From: Cryptomeria japonica
Lineage: Eukaryota > Streptophyta > Pinopsida > Cupressales > Cupressaceae
Reading direction: 5' to 3'
DNA: 64,000 nucleotides
Assembly: GCF_030272615.1 (NCBI RefSeq)
Contig: NC_081406.1
Location: forward strand, 260,267,386 to 260,331,385
Shown one piece after another: positions 1-12,279 of this stretch. Numbering within the stretch: the stretch's first letter is position 1; every line of letters starts with the position of its first letter. Both the position numbers and the translations under genes were made by a program. The notes below the pieces were generated by a model. It ran no database searches, was not told the origin of the DNA, and saw nothing but the letters and a program-made list of their open reading frames with translations.

Positions 1-2645
1 TGATATATTTTATAGATAGAATACTTCATATTTGATATTCTATGGATTTCCACATTGAGGCTCATATTGCTTTGTATTGGATGTAAGCCCTTTGCTCTCT
101 TTAGCCATGGTTTTCCTTGTATGTTTATGTATTGCGTGGCTAAATGATGAGGTTGTGGATCTCTTCTTGTAACTTTGAATTGGAGCCTCTTTTCCTTTGT
201 TTGTTTTCAGAGCATGTAGGGGGAGTGGGCTTTCATATAATGACTGAAGTCATGGGAGATAAGAAGTTAAGTTTATAAGCCTTTTGTCTACACTACTAGG
301 GAACATGGGAGTCTTACTTTGTTTAAACAAGTGATAACATTAATAATGAATTAGTTGGGTTGCGTAATTAGGAGTCATTTAAATAAAATAATTAATTGGT
401 TGGACCTCAAGACTCGATCCTAGGGAGGATGTTTTAGGATGGGCTTGAGAAGACCACTACGGTGGTAAGTCAATCTCCCTTGGTTCTCTCATAGGGAGAT
501 GACTCCACATGTATATCAAGTGATTTTTTTCCTAGAAGGGTTGTTTTGGCTATTGGTATTGGAGGATGGCATGTGATAACACTCCACTCCTACATGTGTC
601 CTTTGTTTACTGCATTTATCCTTGTTCATTGTTATGCCTCTGGAAGTTTGATTTGTGATTATTTTGTGATGGTTATTTAAGCTAGTGTTGTGATGTTCTT
701 GAGATTGAGTTCCTTTGGTAGATAAGTGTCAAACTGGGTCTAAAGTACATGTTGGGACCTTGTGTCATCTCCTAGCATGGGGGGTGGTTCCTTGTACGTT
801 CCACATTGGTCAGGTGGTTGGGGCTATTTGCCATTGGGATATATTCTTGTTGGTGTTCTTCATGTGTGGATGTGGACTTCTTCTCATATGGATGTATTGC
901 AACACTTGGATGTATCAGATTGCAGATTTATGTAATTGTATCTTATGGTTATGGGATGTAAATACTTGTAATGAAAGTAGTTGGAAACTTTTTATGTATG
1001 TAAATGGAACTTGTAAGGAGTTGAGCTACTCAAGATGTAATATTAATGTGATTGTAAATGTATATATATGCTAGTTAATGCCTTAGAGAATTGATGTAGG
1101 AATATAAGTGTTATGATAGGTTATGTGATGAGACTATCTTATAATGATTGTTGATGTGAATACAAATTAGATTAATGATGCTCATTTTGTAAAGTTTATG
1201 TAATTCCATGGTATTATGTGTCTTAAGGAAAAGGTTTATGATTTGAAAGATGAATTGAATAGTATAGGAATATATGTATTTATTTTCAATGAGAATGCTT
1301 ATTTGGTGATCTCATTGTGATTTACCTTGCATGGTTTCATAAGAGGAGTAATGAAGTACAATCAATATTGTGAAAATAGAATGTATGTTCATACATAAGA
1401 TAGGATTTGATAGGAAATCTAAGTTGGTAATTAAGATGATAATTGAAGTAAGATTATATGGTTTGCATTGTAATTGAGTATTAGGTCTATAAGTAGTATG
1501 ATGAAATCTTATATGTTGTGATGGTGGAAATGATTGTGATGTAATGAATTAGTCATTGAGATAGATATATAATGCACACATTGTATGAATGGCTTTAATA
1601 AAATTATTGATGGTCTTGGCAATGGTTGATACTAAATCCCAATAATAAATAGGTAAATAGTAAGATGAATAGATTATCTTAAATATTAAGGGATGAATTT
1701 TTATTATAGTATTGAAATAAGATATAGGTACCTCTTGTAGTATTCATGTAATACTTAGTTAATGATGTTATTGCATATTAAGTTGGAGTAGCGTGCATAT
1801 CTAAGAAAAGAATAAGTTTGACATTTAGTCCTTGCAATATGAATTTAGTATTCATATTAAGGAAATGGTCATATTAGGCATAAAAGCTAATATGTGGTTT
1901 CGATGCATGATAAAGAGTAAAAGAAGAATTTTATAATGATGTACTAAGGATTAATTAATCATGTTAGTTGCAAATGCTCAGGTGGTTTATGTTTGGTTAA
2001 GGGTTTAGGAACATTTATAATTAGAGTTAAGAATGAGCTTTAGCCAATGGTTTAATCTTGAATTTCTTGTCATGTGGTTTAATGAATTTGATTGTCTGCA
2101 TATCGTCTAGGAAAGTGTGCATTATTCATATAAAGAAAGTGATTATCATGTGTTCATATCCTTTAGTAGTAGAACATTGATAGAATAGGATGCATCAATG
2201 AAATTGTAGTTGCCTATCATGCCAAGTAAAATAGAATAGAAAGAGATGCATAAGTGCATGTTCATGGATTCAATGGATCAGTAGTAATTGTAGATTGGAT
2301 AGAAGTGCTTGAATTGCTTTTGTGCTTGGTTAAATGGATAAGTGCCAATGAATGCCATTTGCTGAATAAAATGTCATGGTTTTGGATAGTTGAGTAATTA
2401 ATGACGTTAAAATACCCTAGGGAGGTAGTTGTAATGATTGTTGTGTTATTTCTCTTGCGTTTTGATTAAGTGAAAGGTGGTTTATATGATGTTCACTTAG
2501 ATTTATTAATTATTGTATGTTAGTTACACTGTTTAGATGATGTTTGTATGTTGCATTAATTGATTCTAAGATAATAAAAAATTATTGTCTTCATTAGTGA
2601 GTTAGATAACTTAATTTTCTCTAGGGTATTTTGGCGGGTGTTACA
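1..2645 (+). repeat. Gypsy-type LTR, 3' part (cut by window start)
   Basis: The right end reads into a terminal TTACA at 2645, which matches the reverse complement of the LTR termini starting at 41826 and 60537 (TGTAATGC...). A block at about 750-830, containing atctcctagca at 767-777, recurs in reverse orientation at 42446-42456 and 61455-61465. This is therefore a third, divergent member of one long-LTR family, sense strand plus. Apparent ORFs such as 715-1074 are not protein-like. No recognisable PBS follows at 2646, so this is a solo LTR or a 3' LTR. The left boundary lies outside the window. Confidence 0.7.
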
Positions 2646-2929
2646 AGAACATTTATGGAAAATTTTCATAAATTGATCAACCATACATACCAAGTGGTAA
2701 GCATAATAGTTTCAGACATTAAGAGACACTTTCCCACCTATAACTATCTTATCAATAGTCAAATTAGTATAAAATTACTCTTTTGTACATCAAAAAGAGA
2801 TTCAATTAGATTATTACTTTTCAAAGTAGATTACTATTATGATGCATGTGTGTTGTCAACATGCACAATTGGATTTGGATAGTGTTGATATTTCATTTGA
2901 GGAAGAAATCATTAAGAAATAATTCCACC

Positions 2930-3780
2930 TCTATATTAGTGATGATAAGGAGAATGACACACATTTTGTAGAACATTTCTTTTAGAAGTTTTTTGAATAT
3001 TTGGTAAACAAAGGCATAAAAGTTGATAAGAAAAATTGTTTGGTTTGATGGATGTATGTTACAATTCAAATCATCAAATCCATTTTGTGCACTATGTAGA
3101 TATCATCAAAATGGCAAAATACCACATGTTTCAAGTTTCTTTGAGATTGGGCATGGAAAGGGTGAACATGATGGTGTAGGAGCTTGTATTAAACATGCTC
3201 TAAGATAGAATCAAATCAATTATATAGGAGATTGTATAGATGATGCACATAATATTGTTGAATGGTGTAAGAAACAATTTGCACCAAATGATCCTAGTTC
3301 ATCATCAAGAGCATATAGGTCCATTCAATATAGGGTGTTTTGGGAGATATTAGGTATGTGATCTTTTGAAAGTTTATTATGGTTGAATCAAAATTTTAAA
3401 AATATTGCTTAGTATTAAATTAAATATGTTTAATTTTTTTTAAAATGTACATTTTGAAAGTGTGGATAGAACAACCTGATGCATGGATGCAAGAGGGTAG
3501 GGAATACAAGATCTTTGTATTATGTCATGAGTATAGATAATTGCCCATGGAAATTGTACATTAGGGATTAATCATGTTTTTGTTGTGACTATGTTTTGGA
3601 AAACTATGAAAAATGCATCAACCAAGAGCTTGGATATGTTAGTGAATGGAATATGGTGCCACTAGTTGTTACTAATGCATACGATGAAGATGAGGATAAA
3701 ATATTTGAAGGCATTCCCCTAATTTCTAGTGATTATGATCATATTTCTGGACTAGTTAAAAAAGGTATGTGCACACGTAT
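2930..3780 (+). pseudogene. Broken DDE-transposase-like gene fragment with intron
   Basis: A protein-like frame around 3023-3208 contains WFDGCMLQFK, a CALCRYHQNG stretch and FFEIGHGKGEHDGVGAC. The pattern 'xDGCxxQFK ... HGKGxxDGxG' is familiar from eukaryotic DDE-type transposon proteins, although I cannot name the superfamily. After a stop at 3206-3208 the homology-like frame continues to about 3353, where GTATGTG could be a splice donor. An AT-rich 107-nt stretch (3354-3460) ends in AG, and coding-like sequence resumes. The segment 3596-3764 (ENYEKCINQELGYVSEWN...) is again open and ends at a second GTATGTG donor (3765). In-frame stops and frame changes make it a pseudogene. The 5' end is unclear; the open stretch at 2631-2882 may or may not belong to it. 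Confidence 0.5.
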
Positions 3781-3785
3781 ATAAC

Positions 3786-5655
3786 TTTATATATCTTCAA
3801 CATGTTGCAAGGTATGCACCCTTTGTCTCCTTGTGTTGTGCAGCGCAACACTTGGGTTTGAGACATGGCTTAACCACGTCCTGTGAATTCTATAAGTCTA
3901 GTGGTTGTATTGAGCATTAACAAGTTGATCTTTTGGTGCAACGACAACCGCACTTGTAATACAACATGAAATTTTTTAACAAGTACATTATATTTAAAAT
4001 TTTGAATTTTTTATGTAAATTCGTTGTGCACGAGATATCTTGTAGTCACAACAAAGGTTGTAAATATAGAAGGTGATAGTTATTATTTATTACATTGCAC
4101 AGAAGAGAGGAAGAATTTAACAAAATTTGAAATGAGTGATGGAATGTTATTTCCACAAGTTCACTAATTCATGTGTAAATTTATTGAATTTATGCATATT
4201 TTGAATTTATATTTTACAAGTTGCCACCTTGGAATTTTTTATTTCACATGCAAGCTTAATTGTAGTGCAAGGGAAATATTTTAAATAAATCAAAATTTTT
4301 CAACATGGGATTCATTTTACTGAATATCAAATTAACAACAAGGTATATTAGTACAGCCACCTAGTAATTGTTGTTAGCCTAATTCTTCACCCAGTTCCAT
4401 GTTCACATGGACATCAAAAGTGGAGACTAGATAGTGAAGATCACAAGAAAATATTAAATGTAATTGAAGATTGAGTTGAACCACTTGATATGGTATGAGT
4501 ATTTAGTTCTCATAGTATAGTTCTTGAACTCATGAATTGAATTTATATCTAAAACTTAGTATTTGAACTCATAAATTATAGTGTTTGAACTTTTCATGTG
4601 ATATGGCTTAGAAGGGGATTTTATATTTCTTATGTTATATTGTTTAGTTTTATGAAATTTGAACATTAGAATTTCTTATGTAATCTATTCCAATTATAGT
4701 ATCTTAACATGTATAACATGATTCAAACATTTTAAAATATCTTAAGGAGATGTACAATTAGGATGTATGCAAATTATGCATGTATGATATTTATATATGC
4801 TATATTGATCATCACTTGAGTTTGTAATTGTTTTAAAATAATGAGACCTATATTTCAAGTTAAATCCTTGAAATGGCTTAAAGGGATAATATTTCTTATG
4901 TGTGATCTATTTTAATTAATATTGTATAGATTAACATGTTTAACATGACATGTTTAAATGTTTGACTAAGTGGGGATGTACAATTAGGACATTGCCATCA
5001 AACTTGAATTGACATTAAATTGCTTAATTGACCCCAAGTAATCTACATAATACTCCCTAAGACCCCTTAAGACTCCTTAAATTGACATAAATTGAAAGTA
5101 TTTAAATGTATGCACATATGATATATAATTTATATATCTCTTGATTTTGTAAATTATGCATGTATAATATTTATAATTTATTTCAAATGATATATTTATG
5201 ATCAATTGAGTTTGTAATTGTTTCAATCAAATGAGGTATATTTCAAGTCAAATTCATGATGTGGCTTAAGAGGATGATATTTTTTATGTTGAATAATATT
5301 GTTTAGTTTTCTGAAATTTTTATTGCAATTTCTTATGTGATCTATTTCAATTAAATTGTATCTTAAAATGTATCTTAACTTGGGGATGCAATTGAAATGA
5401 CATGTTTTGGGATGTAATTGAATGACTTAAGGGGATGCATTTATTGCATAATATTCTCAAGAAAATGTTAAATATATTAGATTAAGATCTATTTAAACAT
5501 AGATATTTACATCTAATCTATACACATGGACCTAATCTATAAGAGATATAAACATATAACATATAAATATATAATCTATCAACTTGATATGAAAAAATGT
5601 CTAACGATCTGTAAATGTATGTATATATAAACATATAATGATCTATAAAAATGTA
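3786..5655. other. AT-rich spacer without a gene
   Basis: No ORF of protein-like composition is visible. The only structure seen is a set of diverged direct repeats, listed separately, and runs of TATA-like dinucleotides near 5500-5650. Confidence 0.6.
4786..5290. repeat. Diverged tandem duplication, about 390-bp period
   Basis: The block at 4786-4900 (…gagtttgtaattgttt… then tatttcaagt, a tggcttaa box and gatattt-type ends) recurs at about 5175-5290 in the same order. A looser third copy of the tggctta box and the following 'ttcttatgt…atctatt' block lies at about 4600-4700. The copies are clearly diverged, so the duplication is old. Confidence 0.55.
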
Positions 5656-6881
5656 TGTTAGACAATTAAAATAACCAAAAGATAACTAAGAGGTGGGGAG
5701 ATGAATCAGTTGTCACCAGATTACTAGAACCTTTAACAATTAAAACTTTTATACCAAAACCCAAAATATCAATACCGGAATGCATAAACCAATTACTGAA
5801 ATAGCAGATATACCAATTAAGCATAAACAATAATTAGAGAATAAATACCATCCACATGACACCAATATTTGTACGTGGAAAACTCGGTAAAGGGAAAAAT
5901 CATGTTGGGAAGCCTACCCACAATCAGATAATACTTCTGCAGTAAGTATGTGATTACAAATTGAGGGGCCCACACTTGCAGGAAGGCTAACAATCTAGAG
6001 CACACTACTCATCACAAAAGGAGTCTCACTAACTACATAAAAATCCAGACTACAATCCGGAAGGAAGAATGAAGTGCAATGATAGCATCTCCTATGCCTT
6101 AGTATAGTTTTGGTTAAGCTCAATACCAGAGGACTTAATCCTCTTACATAAACCCAATTCGATCACCAATGATCAACCAAATCCTTTGCATGAATGATTA
6201 TTACATTATTCGCTCCTTACATATGATCTACAATGAGATCTTACATCATATATATACAAACCCTCGACCACAAACAATAAGGTCAGCCACCAGACAATAA
6301 ATCAATTACATAATTACAAAACACGTCGGCCTGATACCAAACAAATAATATCCAACCCATAAGACATCCCGGAAACACATCGAGAAGATCAAACAACACG
6401 TTACATTAAGCCGGTCCATAACCTTGATAATATCGAATGCAATTTAGGTCCACAGATGCTAAAGCAATGATCCCAATCAACCAAGTCTTGAACACGATCA
6501 CCATCATCATCCTGAATCTCTACTAGAAGCCGTACCAACACCACTTATGCATAATATCAAAGGATCTTCATCAAAGCTTTATCGATGAAACCCTCACCGG
6601 ATCAACAAACCAAGCTTACCAGCATACAGGATAGCATTCGATCACCAAAACAAAACCAACTGATTAAACATGAATATGAGTAGCATGAATGGAATATATA
6701 AGCCAATTCCATAATTCAAAACATTCTAGAGCATACCGGATGATCATAATCTAGTCCAACTAGAAATCAAACAACCTACCTGGGCCAGAAGGATACTAGT
6801 AAAGCAACCAAAACAACTAGTGTTGACATCAATGATAAAACATCAATGCAACACATAATAAATTCCTCCAAATGGCTAACA
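5656..6881 (-). mobile_element. Copia solo LTR (same family as the element at 20696-49142)
   Basis: It begins TGTTAGACAATT and ends GGCTAACA, flanked by the exact 5-bp duplication ATGTA (5651-5655 and 6882-6886). It aligns along its length with the LTRs at 20696-21900 and 47927-49142. No internal region remains, so it is a solo LTR left by LTR-LTR recombination. The sense strand is minus. The U5 hairpin with arms 5681-5689 and 5706-5714 is partly decayed (7 of 9 pairs). Confidence 0.92.
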
Positions 6882-6886
6882 ATGTA

Positions 6887-8690
6887 TATAAGTTATAGAT
6901 TCTAAAATATATATAAAAATGTCTGATGTACACATACATATAAACATCTAACCTATATAAAAATGATATCAAATAAGACTCTAATCTTGATCTCTCTATA
7001 TAAATAGATCTATCTATAAAAATAATTGTTGTCATGAAGGAATGTGCCTTGGTGCTAAGTGTAAACTGAACAATCCTATGAAACATGGAATGACCTTTGG
7101 GCCTGTGGGTTGCCTAACCTTGAGGATCAATCTCCAGAGAGGGTTGGTTCCCTGATGAAAACCTCCTACAAACTAACTCTCTTGATGGGAAAAAGGATAG
7201 AAGGAAATTTGAATTGAAAACCTATCCTAAGAGGAAGTGATGCACCAAAATCTAACTGAGACCTGTACCATGCTTAACTCACAAAATATTTCAACAAGTA
7301 GACCCGAATCACTCACAACTCAACTAGATAGGTGATGCAACAATATTTCATATAAAGGATTGAATTTAGAGCTTGTCTGAAGGAAAACAATTTGTTTTCA
7401 CAACTACAAACTACTAAAATTATCTAGAACAATCTATAAGCTACACCCATCCTGTAATTACTCACACCAATCATATTTGAATGAGACACATTTAAAGGAT
7501 TTATGCATAAATCACAATAATAACATCAAATCATTCATCCATAACATAGTACAAGAAGTGATGTGAAGGAAAATTCTTCTATTTTATTAAAAAATAAAGG
7601 AGCTTGTTGTTACAAAACTCAAAAAATCTGAGTTACAATGCTTCATGCTTTGATGTTGAATGAAAAAGGTAGATAGAAAAGAACTAGAGAATAAAGAGAT
7701 GAATAGAACATTTTATAGAAGAAGGAGTTGCATTCTCAACTGATAGGTACATGCAAGATGAACTCCACCTCTTAATTCTTGAACTTAGCTTCAACCGAGT
7801 GCTTCCATCTTAAAATTATCTTCATCTTTGCATGAAGAAGCCCTAGGTCATATTTGGAAGAAAATCATGCATAAATGGAGGTGGAACTGCTGCAAACTAA
7901 AGTCTAACTGTTGGAAAAGAAACCTCAAGTGATAAAGTGTTCATGTGGGGTCTCTAATTGACTATGAATTGTTGTGTTCACTCATAGATTCCCTATTTAT
8001 CAACTCCAAACTAAATGAGACTTAGAAGACCAACTCTTTCAAGATAAAATCAATCTCTTGTTCTACTTGCATGATGTTGAAGAGCATGTGGTGAAATAGA
8101 AATAATTTCTTACAAAAGAACCCTTTACACCTTTAAAAAATGAGATATTTTTCTCCAAATTGTTGGTAATATTCATGTTAATCCATAAGACTCCCTTAAT
8201 TTGTGTTGAAGATTAATTTTAGACCCCAAAATTACTTTATAATTGCTTTATCCCTTCAAAGGCATGCAACAAATGCATGAAGACTGATTACACTTTCTAT
8301 TACTATCTTTTGAAGACATAGAAGAATTTCTCTGATTCAAAGGTTGCATGAAATCTATCACACGACTCTTGTGGACTATCTCTTTGTTTCTTCAAGCTTG
8401 TTCGTTGTGATAGAGACCTTTAGTCCCCTTTTCCTTTTGCATGAAAATAACTTTTGTATTCTTGTTATCTTATGCTATATATTGTATGATTGCAACTTTA
8501 AGGATCATATAATTGTGTAAGGCTTTTCTCTAGAACCTCTTTGTAATGTTGCTCTACAACCTTAAGTTGCCTTTTAAGTCCTTTTGCTAACTATGTTCTC
8601 TTTACTATTATGGGGTTGCCATCTGATTTGATGAAGGCTTTAATAGTTCTTGAATTTGAACAATAACACCTATTAGTAGCAATCAAGAAG
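6887..8690. other. Spacer without a recognised gene
   Basis: Only short ORFs of low-complexity composition occur. The stretch 7100-8650 has a more even base mix and may be an old LTR or another retrotransposon remnant, but I find no termini, primer site or protein motif. Confidence 0.5.
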
Positions 8691-9768
8691 GAAGACTGAG
8701 AGGCGGGGGGGTTGAATTAGTCTTCAACTGATACACAAATTAAACTTACAAAACAAAAACTAATAAACCACAACAATAGCAGATAAGAAAATTAACAACA
8801 CAACACACAACACCAAGATTTTGATACTCTGCAGTAGTATGTGAAAATATTACAATGGGGAATGCACATGCATTCAAGCACACTACCTAGAGCTCACTGC
8901 TCAAAAGATATATGTCAAGAAGGCTACAACCCTCAGGGAAGTATAATAATAGCATCTACAAATACCTGATGACAATTCTGGTTAAGCACATTTGTCTTCC
9001 CTGGAACACCAAACTCACCACAATACTTCATTGAATGATATATCCTTGTTTGCACATTTACCTCTCTCTAATAATGCAAACACAATACCGACACCAAAAT
9101 TAGATATTACCTATATATACAAATCATCAACCTTGATAACAAGGTTGGCTAAACTCTCAACCCTCAACTCATAATTACAAAAATTACATAACACAATACA
9201 AAGATTGACCACCAGACCAATATTATGATTTACATTACATAGCATGGACCTAATTCAAATACCCAAATGGTTACATCCATTGGAAATCCCACCAAGATCA
9301 ACTGCAACATGCTACAACACTAGAAATACTACATAACATGCAAATTATCACCAATTCAAAGAAATCACCAAAAACTTGCTCAACGATCAATGCAAGTCAC
9401 CAAAACAAATAAGAAATGACTAGGAAAAACCATCAAGCACATTAGAATCATCCGGAATAGTTGTACCAACATCTCTTTATAAATATTCATCGGTCAATGT
9501 CTTAAAGCTCGAGAACACAACCAATCAACAACTGTCATGAAGAAAGATAACTTGTGGCACACAAAATCATAAACCATCTGAAATGAAGATACACAAGATC
9601 ATCCCAGACAATAATCCAAAATATCACCACAAGATCTTGTAGTGTCATACAATTGAAACCCTTGCAATTTTCGACCGCATTTGGGTCTTTGCATTGGTGG
9701 ATGAATCCCTGAGCCTGATTGGAGACCTGAGACATGCTCAAAACATCAAAAACTTGCATTTTCCAACA
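8691..9768 (-). repeat. Copia-type LTR, left boundary uncertain
   Basis: On the minus strand the sequence starts TGTTGGAAAATGC at 9768 and runs to the C-rich hairpin typical of the copia LTRs in this window (arms 8691-8699 gaagactga and 8717-8725 ttagtcttc, 8 of 9 pairs). In the other LTRs here the true end lies 12-25 nt beyond the hairpin, which puts the left boundary near 8666-8679. No target-site duplication could be found, so it may be a truncated or solo LTR. Confidence 0.65.
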
Positions 9769-9780
9769 CCCCACACTGCC

Positions 9781-10853
9781 TGCCCTAAATTAGGGCAGGA
9801 CAGTAGCATGGCGCCCCTATCCCAGTCCTATTTTGGGCCTCCCTTGATCAAACTTTGCATTGGGCTTGTCAATTGTAAGCGAGAAAAAGTTTTCCTATGT
9901 CGGCCTAAGTCAAAAAATCAGCTAAATAACCCTAATTGGAAAGTATATAAGGAGCATTACCCCTTCTATTTGCATAAGAGAAATTAAGTTCATAAGCGAA
10001 AGTAAGGTGAACAAGCAAGAAGTCTCCATTATTGTCATCAAGAATTCAAACATTCAAGCATTCAAGCATCCATTGAGAATTTCAAAGTCTCCTTTCAAGG
10101 CTAGGTGTTCCATTCAAGTCAAGGATTCAACCATTTAAGAGGAGAACTCTATCAACATTTAAGATATCCTATTCCACATATCCTTTGAGGCAAATTCATC
10201 AACATTTCAATTGCATCCCCTCCTTGAGGTGGATTTTACTTCAGACATTTCCTTTCATTTACTTGCAACATTTTTCAATCACTTGGTTAATTGCAAAACA
10301 GGGTTTGACTTGAAGGCAAACTCCCAATCCCAACAACATTTTCCTCTCTTTTTTGTGTGTAGGTTGCAGATGTGCAACTATAATTGCAATTTTAGGCTTC
10401 ATTTTTAGAGACGAAAAAACCCTTTTCGATGTGTGGATTTTTTCAAGGACCAAGTTCAACTTCAACCCAGTCCTGACAAATTTTGCTTAGATTTGCATGG
10501 AAGCTTCATCTTGACATTTTACTGCTAATTCCACGTGCACAACTTCATCCAACATCTCTATCTCAAGATATAATCACTTCTTTGTCATCTTTACACTTAG
10601 TCTCAATTTGCTTAATTCAACTTGTCTATTTTAAAAGAGGGTTTATTTACTTTCCAAATTCATTGTCAATCCCTTATAATTCACTTAGCATTCAATATCT
10701 TTCAATTGGGATTGGATCTAGTGAATTCAACCCCTCTTTTAAATTTAATGTGCATGAGAAGTTGAAGGGAATCCTTTATGAAACTTTCACTCCTTTCTTG
10801 AGGGGTCTAAAGATTTCCACTTGATCTCCCCTATCACTTTTCACCACATCACA
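9781..10853 (+). repeat. 5' LTR of the partial gypsy element
   Basis: It starts at a short palindrome (TGCCCTAAATTAGGGCA, 9781-9797) and ends CACATCACA at 10853, directly before a primer-binding site. A TATA-like box, agtatataagg, sits at 9943-9953, followed by an A/C-rich leader typical of an R-U5 region. Because the left edge abuts another LTR, its exact start is uncertain. Confidence 0.6.
9943..9953 (+). promoter_or_regulatory. TATA-like box of the gypsy LTR
   Basis: AGTATATAAGG occurs within the LTR, about 160 nt from its presumed start, and is followed by an untranslated A-rich stretch. It is the only clear TATA motif in this LTR. Confidence 0.45.
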
Positions 10854-10856
10854 TTT

Positions 10857-10873
10857 TGGTGAACCCGACGTCT
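10857..10873 (+). other. Primer-binding site of the gypsy element
   Basis: TGGTGAACCCGACGTCT follows the LTR end by 3 nt. It begins TGG, the complement of a tRNA 3' CCA end, as expected of a retroelement PBS. I do not assign the tRNA. Confidence 0.55.
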
Positions 10874-10939
10874 TACATGCTTTACATTGAAAATTATTGC
10901 ATATTTTTCATTTACAAGTTTAATTTTCTTGCAATTTAT

Positions 10940-11810
10940 AAACTTAGTGGTTGATTCAATCAAAACCCTAGTTGTTAAAACTGAACTTGTGTTTTGCAAA
11001 AAATGCTATCTATTATCTTAGATCTGAAAATTTACATTGCTTGTCAAATTCAATTCTTTCATTGTCTTGTTCAATTTGCAAATTGAAATTATAAAATTAA
11101 GTGGTTAATTATCAAAACCCTAATTTTCAAACATCATCTTGAACTTGTGCAAAAAAATTGGATTCACATTTAATTTTCAGATTTGTGATTATTTTCAAAC
11201 TTGTCTTCTTGCCTAAAATTAAAATTTTCAATTTCCCTCCTTTTTCAAAATTTAAAATTTTAAAATTCAGTGGTTAGGTCCTAAAACCCTAATTTTCAAA
11301 TTTAAATGGATTTTGTGCAAATTTCAAGGTGGCCCTATCCATTAGGTTTGACATTTTTCAAATTTGCAATTAATTTTTTTATCTTTTTCAAAACCCTAAT
11401 AGGGTCCTATTTTGACATTCAAACCTTAATTTGTCTTGTCTAGAAATCGTAAAATCAATCAATTTTTTTGGGTTAGCTCTCAAATCATCGTAGCTTTCAT
11501 CCCTAAAAAAATTCCAAAAAAGTTGGGAGGACCAGGTACACTTTCAACTTGGTCCCTAGCATTTTTCTTGAAATTTTGTGAGACTGTTATGACTATTTTT
11601 AATTTCTTAAATCCATTAAATTGGCTGATTTTGTCGAGCTTTTATCCCTCTAAAATCAAAAAATACTTCCCAATTTCAACATCACAACTTTCAAAGAAAC
11701 ATTTTAAAATTATGTGGTTAATTATAATATGCCCTAATTTTAAGATCTTAATTTTGTCAATTTTAATTTCTAAATTAAGTGGTATCCCATTGGCCCTAAT
11801 TTTAAATTTC
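10940..11810 (+). repeat. Telobox-bearing repeat modules in the gypsy leader
   Basis: A module 'a(a/g)(t/g)TGGTT…(aaa)CCCTAATTTT' recurs at about 10946, 11098, 11268, 11712 and 11778, with irregular spacing of 65-445 nt. Three or four copies contain AAACCCTA, the plant telobox/telomere-repeat motif. The surrounding DNA is very AT-rich and the long ORF at 11436-11993 through it looks fortuitous. Confidence 0.5.
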
Positions 11811-12063
11811 AATCTTTTTTTATTAATCATAAATTTTCTTGGAGATTTTGTCATTCTTCTTTCCACAAAGTTCAAATTGTATAATCATTATTTTCTTGAA
11901 TTTTGCATTATTCAATTTTGCAAACTTTGTTCCCAAAATTCAAAATTCAAAATTCAAAATTTTCCTCTAGTGCATGACTTTTACAACTATTAGTCCTATC
12001 TATATTATCCCTATTAGATGAAGCATTCAAATTAAGGCTTCCTAAGGCTTAATTCCCAAAGAG

Positions 12064-12279
12064 ATGGAGCCTAATTTAGGTAATTTCTATAATGAGGATA
12101 TTGCCAATTCTTCCCACCCTAATAACATCCCTATCTATCCAATTGATGATTCCCATGATGAAGAAGAAGATTTGACTAGAGTTTCCATAGATCAACTTTC
12201 AAAATTGGATAATCAATTTGACAACTTCCAACAATGGATGTGTTGGCATATGGACACTCCAATGAGACATTGTGTGTGA
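12064..12279 (+). pseudogene. Gypsy gag, N-terminal fragment
   Basis: The ORF starts with an ATG about 1.2 kb after the primer site. It encodes an acidic N-terminus followed by RVSIDQLSKLDNQFDNFQQW, the kind of N-terminal segment seen in plant gypsy Gag before the retrotransposon capsid domain. It runs about 70 codons and is then interrupted by the copia LTR starting near 12271, so the last few codons are LTR sequence. The capsid core and zinc knuckle are missing. It would be the structural Gag of the element but cannot be functional. Confidence 0.55.

Larger units (their letters stand above)
9781..12270 (+). mobile_element. Ty3/gypsy element, 5' part only
   Basis: Order seen: LTR (9781-10853), primer-binding site, a long AT-rich leader of about 1.2 kb, then the start of a gag-like ORF at 12064. 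The element is cut at about 12270 by the copia element that follows. No continuation of gag is recognisable after it, so the rest was lost or moved. The left LTR terminus (TGCCCTAA at 9781, or TGCC at 9777) is a best guess. Confidence 0.65.

Noticed and set aside
715-1074. 119-codon Cys-rich ORF
   Set aside because: Lies inside a gypsy-type LTR and looks like a chance frame in TG-rich DNA.
8657-9773. Target duplication for the copia LTR at 8691-9768
   Set aside because: Candidate 5-mers beside 9768 (cccca) do not recur near any plausible left end, so no duplication is claimed.
11436-11993. 185-codon ORF in the gypsy leader
   Set aside because: Composition (Phe, Leu, Ile, Lys, Asn) follows from the AT-rich leader; no motif, and gag starts downstream.
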